Notes: generated from the sequence alone by a model not told the origin. DNA of 64,000 nucleotides from an uncultured Faecalibacterium sp. (GCA_934525405.1 CAKSZF010000001.1:62001-126000), one strand, 5' to 3'; shown: positions 18,048 to 25,979, numbered from the stretch's first letter. Made by a program: numbers and translations.

Positions 18048-18628
18048 TGGGTTATGAAGTCCTAAAAGAAACGCCCCTCAGTGTCGAAAAAATGTCAAAT
18101 CTGGACGGTATCATTTGGGCTGTTGCGCCGGAGTACGAAAATGCCTCTTTGTTCCTTGGGAGTCTGGAAAATCTGAACGATTTTGATAGCTGTACGGGCG
18201 TTTGGCTTGATCGGCTTGGACAACTAGTCTGTCTGACCCGTCAGCAGGCTGGAGCGATGATTGGAAGCCGAGAACTTGCAGACGATGATGATATTTATCG
18301 CGTTTGCCTGAAATATAAGGCTTTTGTCAATTCCTGCCGATGCACGCCGGATGAAATCATCGAAGCAACCAAAATTATTTTCGGTGCAACACAGGTGGTT
18401 TATAGCGAACGACGAGACACGCCGGCAACAATCTTTCTTTCGATTTCAGCACCGTTTTCCGATATGGTCATGTCTATTCTAGGAACGCATGACCTTATTG
18501 TGCGTCCTGCGGGCGTAAAGGTTCGCGTGGACTGCTCGACAGAGGATGCGGAAACCTTTGGCTTTGTGGATCTCAATCCGCGAGTTGCAGGTTTCGGCGA
18601 AGGAAAGTTTGCACAGTCCATCAATTAA
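18047..18628 (+). CDS. Baseplate wedge protein, DUF2612-like
   Basis: A 193-residue protein directly after the J gene, in the slot of gpI/DUF2612-type wedge proteins. It has the helical start EKMSNLDGIIWAVAPEYENA, VWLDRLGQLVCLTRQQAGA, DDDIYRVCLKYKAFVNSC and a C-terminal strand region (VRPAGVKVRVDCS). ATG 18047 follows AAGGGGGTG. The longer upstream frame is not used. Confidence 0.7.
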   Translation: MGYEVLKETPLSVEKMSNLDGIIWAVAPEYENASLFLGSLENLNDFDSCTGVWLDRLGQLVCLTRQQAGAMIGSRELADDDDIYRVCLKYKAFVNSCRCTPDEIIEATKIIFGATQVVYSERRDTPATIFLSISAPFSDMVMSILGTHDLIVRPAGVKVRVDCSTEDAETFGFVDLNPRVAGFGEGKFAQSIN

Positions 18629-18644
18629 CTGGGGGTGATTTATT

Positions 18645-19676
18645 ATGGCAGAAGGTCGCGCCGGGGCGCTTGAAGATTATGCAACTGTGGCGTTTTCGAT
18701 GTCTGGCGTGAAACAAGACATTTCGCTGGAGGATTGGAAGGGCGGCTGGGCTTCTATTGTCGGTGGCCTGAACGGAAAACCAACAAGCCAGCAGTTCAAC
18801 ATGGTTACGTATATTTTGAGTGCCTTGCTGAATCAGGCTGTTTCTGACCTGTCTACTGTCAAGAGGACGGCAAACAGTGCAATGCCTAAGAGTGATTTTA
18901 CGGCGAAGCAGATTGTGTCCCTGCTGGCAGCATACGGGCTGATGAAAGGCTGCGATGCTGATACGGTTGATGGTAAGCACTCGAATGCTTTCGCACCATC
19001 TACGCATGAGCATTCGGCAAGCCAGATTACAAGCGGAAACCTTCCAATTGAACGCGGCGGTACGGGTTCTGGCACCGCCGCTGATGCCTGCAAAAACCTT
19101 GGCGCAATGCGCAATGCGGGCGGCACTTTCACCGGAACGGTGCATTTTGCAAACGGCACGGTACATTATGTGACATCCACAGGTGATGCACACTTTAAGT
19201 CTTTGGCAGTGTCGGGCGATATTTCCGCGCAGCGTGTCTACGATGCGGTCTACAACGACTATGCGGAGCTCATGCCGCGTGGCGAGCAGACCGAACCCGG
19301 CGATATTATCGCTCTGGATACTGGGAGCCAGACAGAGCGGTATATCAAGGCTACGAACTTGTCTGGCCGTATTGCAGGCATCCACACGGATGAATACGCT
19401 ATGCTTATTGGTGGAAATAAAGTGGCTGAAGGGCAGGATTTCCTTGAGGAAAACCTGCCCGATTTTATTCCGGTGTCCTTAGCAGGACGTGTTCACACGA
19501 AAGTGGTTGGACCTGTCCATACAGGCGATTACATCGTTCTGTCCAGCACGCCCGGCGTTGGGCGCGCGGTTGGCTCGTGCGAATCGTACCCCACGAACAA
19601 AATTGTGGGATACGCTTGTGAGGGCGATAACCGCACGGATCTGCGGCTTGTGAAGGTGAGAGTAGGTGGCGTGTGA
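18645..19676 (+). CDS. Tail fibre protein
   Basis: A 343-residue protein. The N-terminal 80 residues probably bind the baseplate. DADTVDGKHSNAFAPSTHEH and GNLPIERGGTGSGTA are typical fibre repeats. The last 120 residues (DYAELMPRGEQTEPGDIIALD...GSCESYPTNKIVGYACEG) look like C-terminal domains of phage fibres that trimerise or self-cleave. It ends in the TGATG that starts the Cys-rich gene. Confidence 0.8.
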   Translation: MAEGRAGALEDYATVAFSMSGVKQDISLEDWKGGWASIVGGLNGKPTSQQFNMVTYILSALLNQAVSDLSTVKRTANSAMPKSDFTAKQIVSLLAAYGLMKGCDADTVDGKHSNAFAPSTHEHSASQITSGNLPIERGGTGSGTAADACKNLGAMRNAGGTFTGTVHFANGTVHYVTSTGDAHFKSLAVSGDISAQRVYDAVYNDYAELMPRGEQTEPGDIIALDTGSQTERYIKATNLSGRIAGIHTDEYAMLIGGNKVAEGQDFLEENLPDFIPVSLAGRVHTKVVGPVHTGDYIVLSSTPGVGRAVGSCESYPTNKIVGYACEGDNRTDLRLVKVRVGGV

Positions 19677-20779
19677 TGGCTCAAAGAAGCACAAAGGTTT
19701 ACTCGGCCGACTACACAGAACTTAAAAAACAGCTGGACGCTGAACTTAACCGGCGCGGAAAAAGCGAGGGAACAGGGCAAGGCCAGAGCGTTGGAAGTAT
19801 GGCAGCTTATATCAATTCTTTTTCTGTCACCCCTGCGGCTGGTAAGCGAATCGCCAATGAGCACATCCAGAAAATTACGCAGCCCATCTCTGCGATTACT
19901 GGAAGCGCCATCACGCCGGAAAATGGCTCCAAGGTTGCTGCAGATGCGCTTACTCGGGCGGCTGCGTTGCTTAGTCAACTGAGCGCGATTTCCGAAACCG
20001 CCACGTCCAGCGGATGCGGTGGAGCTTGCTCGGGGCTTTGTACTACCGGTTGTTATTCGGCCTGCTCTAGCTGTACCGGTTCATGTACGGGCGGTTGTAT
20101 CGGCACATGCGCCAAAAGCTGTGCTGATGATTGCACTGGCTCCTGCACTGGCTCTTGCGTGAGCACCTGCACAGGAACTTGCACCGGTTCCTGCACTAAG
20201 TCGTGCGCCAATGATTGTGCCAGCACCTGCACAGGAACCTGTACTGGAAGCTGTACCGGCACCTGCACGGGAACCTGTACACGATCATGCGCCAATGACT
20301 GCGGTGGAAGTTGTACTGGAACGTGCACAGGAACGTGCACTGGAAGCTGCACAGGAGGATGCACCGGAGGATGCAACACAACGTGCACACAGTCCTGCGC
20401 AAATAGCTGTTCGTCCGGCTGTAAGGGGTCTTGCTCTGGAGGGTGCGAAGGGTCTTGTGATGGGTGTTCCTCAACCTGCTCCGGCGGATGTAGCGCAACT
20501 TGCAAAGACAACTGTGATTCTCAGTGCGTGTCATCCTGCAAGGCAAACTGCGGAGGCAACTGTGGTGGAACGTGCCAGTTTTCCTGTATCGTAAGCTGCG
20601 GAAAATCTTGTGATAACACATGCAACAGTACTTGCGGCACCACCTGCGGAGAATACTGCAAGGCATCCTGCGATACATCTTGTACAGGATGCACGGCAAC
20701 GTGTGCGGATGATTGCACCGGAAGCTGCAAAAGCGGATGCGGCGGAAGCTGCACCGGCCCGATCATGTTTCATGGATAG
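19676..20779 (+). CDS. Tail-linked protein with 63-cysteine C-x3 repeat array, probable radical SAM substrate
   Basis: This 367-residue protein has two parts. Residues 1-113 are Cys-free and mixed helical (YTELKKQLDAELNRRGK, AAYINSFSVTPAAGKRIANE), which could serve as leader or virion-attachment domain. Residues 114-359 hold 63 cysteines, almost all exactly four residues apart; the three spacers are mostly TGS, TGT, TGG or polar variants. Only three steps are C-x2 (CSS, CDG and CTG before the next Cys). It ends in a short GPIMFHG tail. The start overlaps the fibre stop (TGATG), so it is made with the tail. A radical SAM/SPASM gene lies downstream. Such CXXX arrays are known from peptide-maturase systems; thioether or other Cys crosslinks here are inferred. 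Confidence 0.8.
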   Translation: MAQRSTKVYSADYTELKKQLDAELNRRGKSEGTGQGQSVGSMAAYINSFSVTPAAGKRIANEHIQKITQPISAITGSAITPENGSKVAADALTRAAALLSQLSAISETATSSGCGGACSGLCTTGCYSACSSCTGSCTGGCIGTCAKSCADDCTGSCTGSCVSTCTGTCTGSCTKSCANDCASTCTGTCTGSCTGTCTGTCTRSCANDCGGSCTGTCTGTCTGSCTGGCTGGCNTTCTQSCANSCSSGCKGSCSGGCEGSCDGCSSTCSGGCSATCKDNCDSQCVSSCKANCGGNCGGTCQFSCIVSCGKSCDNTCNSTCGTTCGEYCKASCDTSCTGCTATCADDCTGSCKSGCGGSCTGPIMFHG

Positions 20780-20793
20780 ACAAGGAGAACAAT

Positions 20794-21378
20794 ATGGAAA
20801 CTACAGTTCATTATGCAATAAACTCAGATTCAAGCACTGAAGCGTCGTACCTCCGCAATCTGCCCCTTATCAAGCTGCTCCAGCAGGAGCCGGTTGATGT
20901 GGAGGACTGGGGGATGCTTCTTTCGGTAACTCCCAACGGAGAAGACAAGCTGTTCTGGTGTCTCGGCTATATCGGTGCCCTTTGCGCTCTTGATGCTACC
21001 GATTTCGACAGCTGGTTCATCTACTGCCTTACGGTCGTGGAATCGGCGCTTAATGCTTGCGAAATCAAGAACACTTCTGACGAGCGCAAGAACTTGCTTG
21101 CACTTGGGCTGGCAGCAAGAACATTCAATTTTTCCGCAAATCCTGTCACAAAGCAGCTGAAATGCGGAGACACTCTGCGCAGCGTCTCCGAGTATTCTTG
21201 CTCTGAGGATGCAGATATCTTCGCTATGTGGTACGTCCTGCGCACGCTTACCGAATACTTGCGCTTGGACTTCAACAACAACCTTCGCGCTCTTACCTCT
21301 GCACTTGGAGCGATGAACAAAATCCGCGCACGCTACACTCAGATTGCGGAAAGACTTCCCAAGATGGACGCTTGCTGA
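20794..21378 (+). CDS. Unknown protein of the Cys-rich/radical SAM cluster
   Basis: A 194-residue, mainly helical soluble protein. Visible segments are NLPLIKLLQQEPVDVEDWGML, FWCLGYIGALCALDATDFDSW and AMWYVLRTLTEYLRLDFNNN. ATG 20794 follows AAGGAG. It has no family I recognise. Its place between the repeat protein and the modifying enzyme suggests a carrier, leader-binding or assembly role, but nothing in the sequence proves that. Confidence 0.65.
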   Translation: METTVHYAINSDSSTEASYLRNLPLIKLLQQEPVDVEDWGMLLSVTPNGEDKLFWCLGYIGALCALDATDFDSWFIYCLTVVESALNACEIKNTSDERKNLLALGLAARTFNFSANPVTKQLKCGDTLRSVSEYSCSEDADIFAMWYVLRTLTEYLRLDFNNNLRALTSALGAMNKIRARYTQIAERLPKMDAC

Positions 21379-21392
21379 GAAAGGAGCAAACT

Positions 21393-21683
21393 GTGAAAGT
21401 TATCGCGTTGAAACCAGAAGAAAGCGAAACCTTGGAACGGGCTTTCTATGAAGCGGACTCCTACGAGAGGCTTATTTCCGTCCTTGGCCGGCATCTGAAT
21501 GCGGAAGCAAGTGCCGATGCCAAGGACATCATCATGCACTATGCGGAACCGTGCCGCGCATCTCAGATGAAGCTCAAAATGGTGCAGGATAAGATTATTT
21601 CTCGCTATACGGAGCATGAGGATGAAATTAAAAGATTCTGGTTCGATATTGCCCGAGGGGAGGTACATCTCCTTGACCCGTAA
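21393..21683 (+). CDS. Small accessory protein of the radical SAM cluster
   Basis: A 96-residue, acidic and helical protein starting at GTG 21393 after AAAGGAG (VKVIALKPEESETLER, AFYEADSYERLISVLGRH, EDEIKRFWFDIARGE). Its 3' end overlaps the radical SAM gene by 62 nt, so the two are translationally coupled. Known CXXX-repeat maturase loci carry a small modification partner of about this size; this one may be its equivalent, but that is inference. Confidence 0.65.
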   Translation: MKVIALKPEESETLERAFYEADSYERLISVLGRHLNAEASADAKDIIMHYAEPCRASQMKLKMVQDKIISRYTEHEDEIKRFWFDIARGEVHLLDP

Positions 21684-23016
21684 AAGACACGAAGACTACT
21701 CCAACATGGTACAACGGTTATACGCGGGCGATGATGTTTCTGTAAATCACGCGCTCTGCAGAAATATCACCTTTCAAGTAACAAGCGGGTGCAATCTGCG
21801 GTGTTCATATTGCTATGAGCACCACAAAGGCGCTGAGCACATGAGTATCGAAACGGGTCGAAAGATCGTGGACTATCTGCTTGAGCTGTATGAACAGGGC
21901 GACTCCGACTTCATCAACCGCAACACCAGAGCTGTTGTCCTTGATTTCATCGGCGGTGAACCCCTGCTGGAAGCGTCCCTGATTGAAAAAATCTGTGATT
22001 ATTGGTTTGCGGAATGCTGGCGGCGCAAAATTCCTCTGGCGCCATTTACCAGAATATCCTTTGCTACGAATGGAAAGCTCTGGTTCAGCCCTGAAGCGCG
22101 GCACCTTTTTGACAAGTACCACGAAATGATGTCTGTGACCATCAGCATTGATGGCGTTCAAGAACTGCACGATAAGTACAGAGTGGACGAGCACGGAGTC
22201 GGTAGTTTTTCTCTGGCATGGAGCGCGTTTCAGGACGCAAAGCACAGATTTGGCTGGCTGAACTCAAAGATGACCTTTGTGCCGGGATCTTTCCGGTATA
22301 TCGCAGACAGCATCAAAATGATGCTGGACGAGGGATGCACCGATATTGCGTGCAACTACGCATACGAGCCAGTCTATACGCCAGAGGACGGAAAGCTGCT
22401 TTACGAGCAGATGAAGACTGTTTCTGACTACATCGTTTCCAAGCAGCTTGACGTTTCCATCACCATGTTAGATAGCATCCTCGGTGGTAAAACCACAAGC
22501 GACACCAATTTTTGCGGCGGAACGGGAGCGATGATGTCATTCGCTCCTGATGGATCTGCGTACCCCTGCATCCGGTATGCGCCTATCAGTATTGGCGAGG
22601 AAAAATCGAAGAAAGTTCGCTTCGGCAGCGTCTATGACGGTCTGTATACCACGGATGCCCAACGTCAGACAAAAGCTGAACTTGATGCAATCACCCTTAC
22701 ATCGCAGTCTGAACAGAAGTGTATTGACTGCCCCGTATCTGCCGGCTGTGGCTGGTGTTCTGGTTTGAACTACGAGATGTACGGCACGGCCAATAAACGT
22801 TTTACAGGCATCTGCTGGGCTCATAAAGCCCGTGTGCTCGCAAGTGCATACTATCACAATCGACGGTACATCGAAATAGGGGATTGCCTTCCTATCAAGG
22901 CCGAACTGCCAAAAGATGATGCTCTCGAGATACTTCCCGCTGCCGACTATGAAGAGTTTCTTAAAATCGAAAGAGCAGCCCTTCTGAAATTCGCTGATGA
23001 AAACGGAATCAGCTGA
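21622..23016 (+). CDS. Radical SAM/SPASM peptide maturase
   Basis: A 464-residue enzyme. C57-x3-C61-x2-C64 (CNLRCSYC) binds the SAM-cleaving 4Fe-4S cluster, and FIGGEPLL is the GGE motif. The C-terminal SPASM domain has C298 (FCGG), C316, C367-x2-C370-x5-C376-x2-C379 and C398, enough for two auxiliary clusters. Family members form thioether, C-C or related bonds in ribosomal peptides. ATG 21622 is used for the GGAG at 21611-21614; ATG 21616 is also open. The likely substrate is the C-x3 repeat protein upstream. I recognise the family with confidence, but not the exact bond made. Confidence 0.88.
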   Translation: MKLKDSGSILPEGRYISLTRKRHEDYSNMVQRLYAGDDVSVNHALCRNITFQVTSGCNLRCSYCYEHHKGAEHMSIETGRKIVDYLLELYEQGDSDFINRNTRAVVLDFIGGEPLLEASLIEKICDYWFAECWRRKIPLAPFTRISFATNGKLWFSPEARHLFDKYHEMMSVTISIDGVQELHDKYRVDEHGVGSFSLAWSAFQDAKHRFGWLNSKMTFVPGSFRYIADSIKMMLDEGCTDIACNYAYEPVYTPEDGKLLYEQMKTVSDYIVSKQLDVSITMLDSILGGKTTSDTNFCGGTGAMMSFAPDGSAYPCIRYAPISIGEEKSKKVRFGSVYDGLYTTDAQRQTKAELDAITLTSQSEQKCIDCPVSAGCGWCSGLNYEMYGTANKRFTGICWAHKARVLASAYYHNRRYIEIGDCLPIKAELPKDDALEILPAADYEEFLKIERAALLKFADENGIS

Positions 23017-23027
23017 AAGGAGAATAT

Positions 23028-23615
23028 ATGGCGATTCTGATTGCAAGTACCCTGCTGGAAACTGAGACCGAAGCGTGGTACTCATTCTATGTGGACACGA
23101 TGGAAGACGTCAAAGGACTGCCTACGAGCAAAAGCACAGGTTCATCGTACAAGGTCAAGAAATTTGCAAAGCCGGCCAGTCAGGCATACTGCATCGAAAT
23201 GGCAGCGCAGTACGTTTTGGATGGAGCTGATGAATGGCGGTTGCTCTACGCGATCCGCGATGATGTGGCAGATGCAATTCTGAAAAACGTCGAAGAAATC
23301 AAGCGGCTGGTAGCCAATACCAGCGCTTCAGAGCAGGCCGCAGCGCAGAGTGCATCTGCCGCGAATGCCAGCGCAATCGCGGCCAGTAAGTCCGAAAGAA
23401 TCTCCACGGAAAATGCGTCTTCTGCGGCGGCAAGCGAGCGTGCATCGAGGGATAGCGCGGCAGACGCTCGAACATCCGAAGGAAATGCGCTGAACTACAT
23501 GAACCGGACAGCGGACATTGCCAATCAGGTGGCGGGATCGGCGGCATCTATCAATTTTGCATTCGGACCGGATGCCGATGGCCGTTTCTCCTTTTTTGTC
23601 CGCAGGAGCAGTTAA
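23028..23615 (+). CDS. Coiled-coil tail fibre/adaptor protein
   Basis: A 195-residue protein with an N-terminal globular part of about 100 residues. It is followed by an Ala/Ser-rich heptad region (SASEQAAAQSASAANASAIA) as in phage fibre shafts. It ends in FAFGPDADGRFSFFVRRSS. Nearly the same ending occurs in the 87-residue protein at 23882, so the tail is a shared joining module. AAAGGAG precedes the ATG. Confidence 0.7.
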   Translation: MAILIASTLLETETEAWYSFYVDTMEDVKGLPTSKSTGSSYKVKKFAKPASQAYCIEMAAQYVLDGADEWRLLYAIRDDVADAILKNVEEIKRLVANTSASEQAAAQSASAANASAIAASKSERISTENASSAAASERASRDSAADARTSEGNALNYMNRTADIANQVAGSAASINFAFGPDADGRFSFFVRRSS

Positions 23616-23636
23616 AATCACGGAATCCGTGATTTT
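23614..23636. repeat. 23-bp perfect palindrome after the adaptor gene
   Basis: Arms AAAATCACGGA and TCCGTGATTTT flank a single A, starting inside the TAA of the previous gene. It could fold as a short terminator (four T's only) or bind a protein. A TATAAT at 23671-23676 lies shortly after, without a convincing -35. Confidence 0.6.
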
Positions 23637-23692
23637 CTAACAAAAATCAGATTTACAGATGTTGCATGGTTATAATCTGGAAAGGAGTTTCT

Positions 23693-23869
23693 ATGTTCAA
23701 AGTTATGCAGCAGTATGGCACCGCAGCCCAGCCGGCCACGGTGTACTACTGCGACGATGAAGCAGACCTGCAGAATATCAAATCTGCACCGATGGGGGCG
23801 CAAGCACTGGTTATTCATACAGGCAATATCTACATCGCCGATTCTACCGGGAAGTTTTACCCGATGTAA
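23693..23869 (+). CDS. Small tail-region protein, unknown
   Basis: A 58-residue beta-style protein (MFKVMQQYGTAAQPATVYYC, then ALVIHTGNIYIADSTGKFYPM). ATG 23693 has AAAGGAG at a good distance. The end (IHTGNIYIADSTGKFYPM) resembles strand segments of small fibre or head-fibre proteins. It lies between two genes that share a C-terminal joining motif. Confidence 0.6.
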   Translation: MFKVMQQYGTAAQPATVYYCDDEADLQNIKSAPMGAQALVIHTGNIYIADSTGKFYPM

Positions 23870-23881
23870 GGATGGTGGCGT

Positions 23882-24145
23882 ATGATTGATATTTTGACCT
23901 ACGCAATCGCCCGCAGGAAATCAGCAGCAAAATTGGATGAACTGTATAGTCAGACAAAAGCTGTTGCGGATGCGGCGAAAGATAGCGCAGAGACCAGCAA
24001 GGCCGCTGCTGAGACATCGAAGGATCTGCTGAACAAGACGACAGCTGCGGCCCAGCAGGCTGCGGCAAGCGCTGCTTCTGCAAGCTATGCACTTGGCCCG
24101 GACGAGAGCGGTCGGCTGTCGTTTTTCATCAAGAAAAGCACCTAA
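23882..24145 (+). CDS. Short coiled-coil fibre adaptor
   Basis: An 87-residue protein made of a short N-terminal helix, an Ala/Lys/Ser-rich coiled coil (AKDSAETSKAAAETSKDLLN) and the ending YALGPDESGRLSFFIKKST, which repeats the ending of the protein at 23028. It lies directly before the DGR target gene and may connect that adhesin to the tail. No enzyme motif seen. Confidence 0.65.
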   Translation: MIDILTYAIARRKSAAKLDELYSQTKAVADAAKDSAETSKAAAETSKDLLNKTTAAAQQAAASAASASYALGPDESGRLSFFIKKST

Positions 24146-24160
24146 AAGGGGGTATAAGAA

Positions 24161-25888
24161 ATGGGTGACACATGGGAACTTATCAATCATCCTATGAGCG
24201 ATGAAACCGGTCTGGAACTGGCCGCTCAGATGAAACGCCAAAATGACATTTTGGCAGGCATTGCTGCCGGTACTGCCGGCGCAGAATTCGTGGATGCAAC
24301 ATTCCGCGGTCTGCTGGATGGCAAAAATACCACAGAAATCTTCTGGAGCTGGTGGCCGCTGTCTGCCGGTGATGGCGTGACGAAGTATCAGCGTCTGGAA
24401 CGCTTTGCGAAAATGCTCGCAGAGAGCGCTCGCAGCAAAACCTACACCGTTCGCTTCTACAGTGATGATGTGAGTGGTGATTACACTGGCACCCCGCTGG
24501 ATGATCTGGCAGACGGGCGTGAAGCGGCTCCGCTTCTGACTGACACCAGCCCGGAAACCGCAGACTGGACGGAAGAGGATCCTTTCACATGGTACATTCG
24601 CGCCAATGCGCTGTCCTTGGAAGATGGCACCATGAACGTGCTGGCAGTTGAGGGTGAAACCGGGTTTGACCTTTCCGGCGAAACCGCACCCGTTTACTGC
24701 TTCGCTCTGTCCTTGATGCTGAAGGAGTGGGAGGATGGCGCCTACATCTATAACAGCTGGCGCACCTTCTCCGGTGGCGGTTATGAACCTATGGCTGGTG
24801 ATGTAGCCCCGGATAAGAGCCGCCGCTGGCTGACATGGCATCCTGCTTTCTACGGCGGTAAAAATTCCAAGGGCGGCATGACCAGCGGTGCTGGACTGCC
24901 CCCGATGCCGTGGACAAGCGCCAACGATGCCATTCCTCTGGCTCGTAAAATCACGGCTTATGATGCCCTGTGGACTGACTGCGACCAGCAGTATGTTCTG
25001 GCTCAGTGGCGGCTGCGCCATTGGACGCTGAGCAATAGCGGAAAACTGGAGGGCTGCACAGTCTACAGTTACCAGTATACCCCCGCTGCGGCCGAAACTG
25101 GCGTAAAGCGGGTGCTCGTAACAAAAGCGCAGGGTGCAAACTTCATTGTTGGTTCTGCCGTTTGCATGGGTGAGCGCGGAGAAAACACCAGCACTGACCG
25201 CAATTTGTCCTACAATCACGACATTTTCAATTGGGCAAAGATTTCCAGCATTACCAATGTGACCGTGAACGACACCGAGTATGCGGCTTTGAACCTTGAA
25301 CTGGACGCTCCCATCAACACTACGACCACGATGCTGGTATCTACTATGCCGTGGGAGTCCGGCACGACAGAGTGCGTGCCGGGTCATAGCGATGGATGCC
25401 GCGGGAGTCTGACCAACGGCAAATATCCGTATCGCGTGGCTGGAATCGAGATGCAGATTGGTGCCTACATCGAACAGCTTGACCCTCTGTGGAAGGCCAG
25501 CATCGTGGATGATGACCACTGGCACTATGACGTGTTCTCCTGCAAGAGCGGTGAAAAGCAGGTCGGTTCTATTTCTTCTGACTATGCCCAGACTGGCTCC
25601 TTCGACCTGAACGACAAGGTAGCTTGGTCGTGGCACTATATCCGTAAGCTGGGCAAGTTGGGCGCGGAAGCCATGATGTATGAAAAGTTCAATGGCAGCG
25701 GTTCCACCTATGTACGGGCTGCGTTTGTTTCGCCCGGTTCGGCTGGCCTGTACGCCCCGTGGCGCGGTGGCCGCCTTGGTGACGGTGCTGACTGCGGCCT
25801 GCCTTGCGCGAATGGCCGCGTTTCCCCGGCGAACTCGTACTGGTGCGGCGTGCCCCGGCTTGCTGGCTCGGGCAAAAAGAGAGGGTGA
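24161..25888 (+). CDS. DGR-diversified tail adhesin (C-type-lectin-like target)
   Basis: A 575-residue protein. The N-terminal 130 residues are a helical/Trp-containing attachment part, and the centre (WSWWPLSAGDGVTKYQRLER onward) is beta-rich. The C-terminal 60 residues are the variable domain in the DGR style: RAAFVSPGSAGLYAPWRGG, CGLPCANG, SPANSYWCGVPR. The last 149 bp of coding variation match the downstream template repeat except at template adenines. It should be the receptor-binding tip, with binding residues rewritten by the retroelement. ATG 24161 follows AAGGGGGTATAAGAA. Confidence 0.88.
   Translation: MGDTWELINHPMSDETGLELAAQMKRQNDILAGIAAGTAGAEFVDATFRGLLDGKNTTEIFWSWWPLSAGDGVTKYQRLERFAKMLAESARSKTYTVRFYSDDVSGDYTGTPLDDLADGREAAPLLTDTSPETADWTEEDPFTWYIRANALSLEDGTMNVLAVEGETGFDLSGETAPVYCFALSLMLKEWEDGAYIYNSWRTFSGGGYEPMAGDVAPDKSRRWLTWHPAFYGGKNSKGGMTSGAGLPPMPWTSANDAIPLARKITAYDALWTDCDQQYVLAQWRLRHWTLSNSGKLEGCTVYSYQYTPAAAETGVKRVLVTKAQGANFIVGSAVCMGERGENTSTDRNLSYNHDIFNWAKISSITNVTVNDTEYAALNLELDAPINTTTTMLVSTMPWESGTTECVPGHSDGCRGSLTNGKYPYRVAGIEMQIGAYIEQLDPLWKASIVDDDHWHYDVFSCKSGEKQVGSISSDYAQTGSFDLNDKVAWSWHYIRKLGKLGAEAMMYEKFNGSGSTYVRAAFVSPGSAGLYAPWRGGRLGDGADCGLPCANGRVSPANSYWCGVPRLAGSGKKRG
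25717..25865 (+). repeat. DGR variable repeat (VR)
   Basis: 149 bp at the 3' end of the target gene. Aligned with the template repeat at 26012-26160 it differs at 16 positions, every one an A in the template (10 codons: Asn to V, R, D, R, V, Y, C, L; Ser to G; Asp to G). A GC-only run with one T, CGGCGTGCCCCGG (25846-25858), is the likely core of the initiation region for mutagenic homing; homology ends shortly after it. Confidence 0.92.
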
Positions 25889-25889
25889 A

Positions 25890-25908
25890 TATGTGCCGTA
25901 GGCACATA
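25890..25908 (+). other. Hairpin 1 just after the DGR target gene
   Basis: TATGTGCC-GTA-GGCACATA forms a perfect 8-bp stem with a 3-nt loop, starting 2 nt after the target stop and 25 nt after the VR. A short hairpin in this place is required for efficient homing in the Bordetella phage DGR, so the same role is inferred here. Confidence 0.7.
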
Positions 25909-25909
25909 G

Positions 25910-25926
25910 AGGGGGTGTAACCCCCT
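25910..25926 (+). other. Hairpin 2 after the DGR target gene
   Basis: AGGGGGT-GTA-ACCCCCT forms a perfect 7-bp stem with the same GTA loop as hairpin 1, one base after it. The repeated loop suggests a recognised structure and not chance. Confidence 0.65.
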
Positions 25927-25947
25927 AATCCCCGTTCACGTTTCCCA

Positions 25948-25979
25948 GCTTGCGCCGATGGTTTACCATCGGCGCAAGC
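25948..25979 (+). terminator. Strong hairpin between VR and TR, terminator or DGR RNA element
   Basis: The 14-bp arms GCTTGCGCCGATGG and CCATCGGCGCAAGC flank a TTTA loop. The sequence after it is CGATTATTTTA, only a weak T tail. It may end the tail operon transcript or mark the 5' side of the template RNA. Confidence 0.65.

Larger units (their letters stand above)
19676..23016 (+). other. Putative phage RiPP-like cluster in the tail module
   Basis: Four tightly packed genes form one unit: the 63-Cys repeat protein, a 194-residue unknown, a 96-residue acidic protein and the radical SAM/SPASM enzyme. The first overlaps the tail fibre stop and the last is followed within 12 nt by another fibre-region gene. 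The set is therefore embedded in the virion operon and not an isolated cargo cassette. Confidence 0.7.

Noticed and set aside
20030-20420. Repetitive DNA that could be taken for a CRISPR or satellite array
   Set aside because: The repeats are imperfect 12-bp units in a continuous reading frame encoding C-x3; there are no constant repeats with unique spacers.
23651-23676. TTTACA and TATAAT before the 58-residue tail gene as a promoter
   Set aside because: The spacing is 14 nt, too short for a normal sigma-70 promoter. TATAAT alone is not enough.
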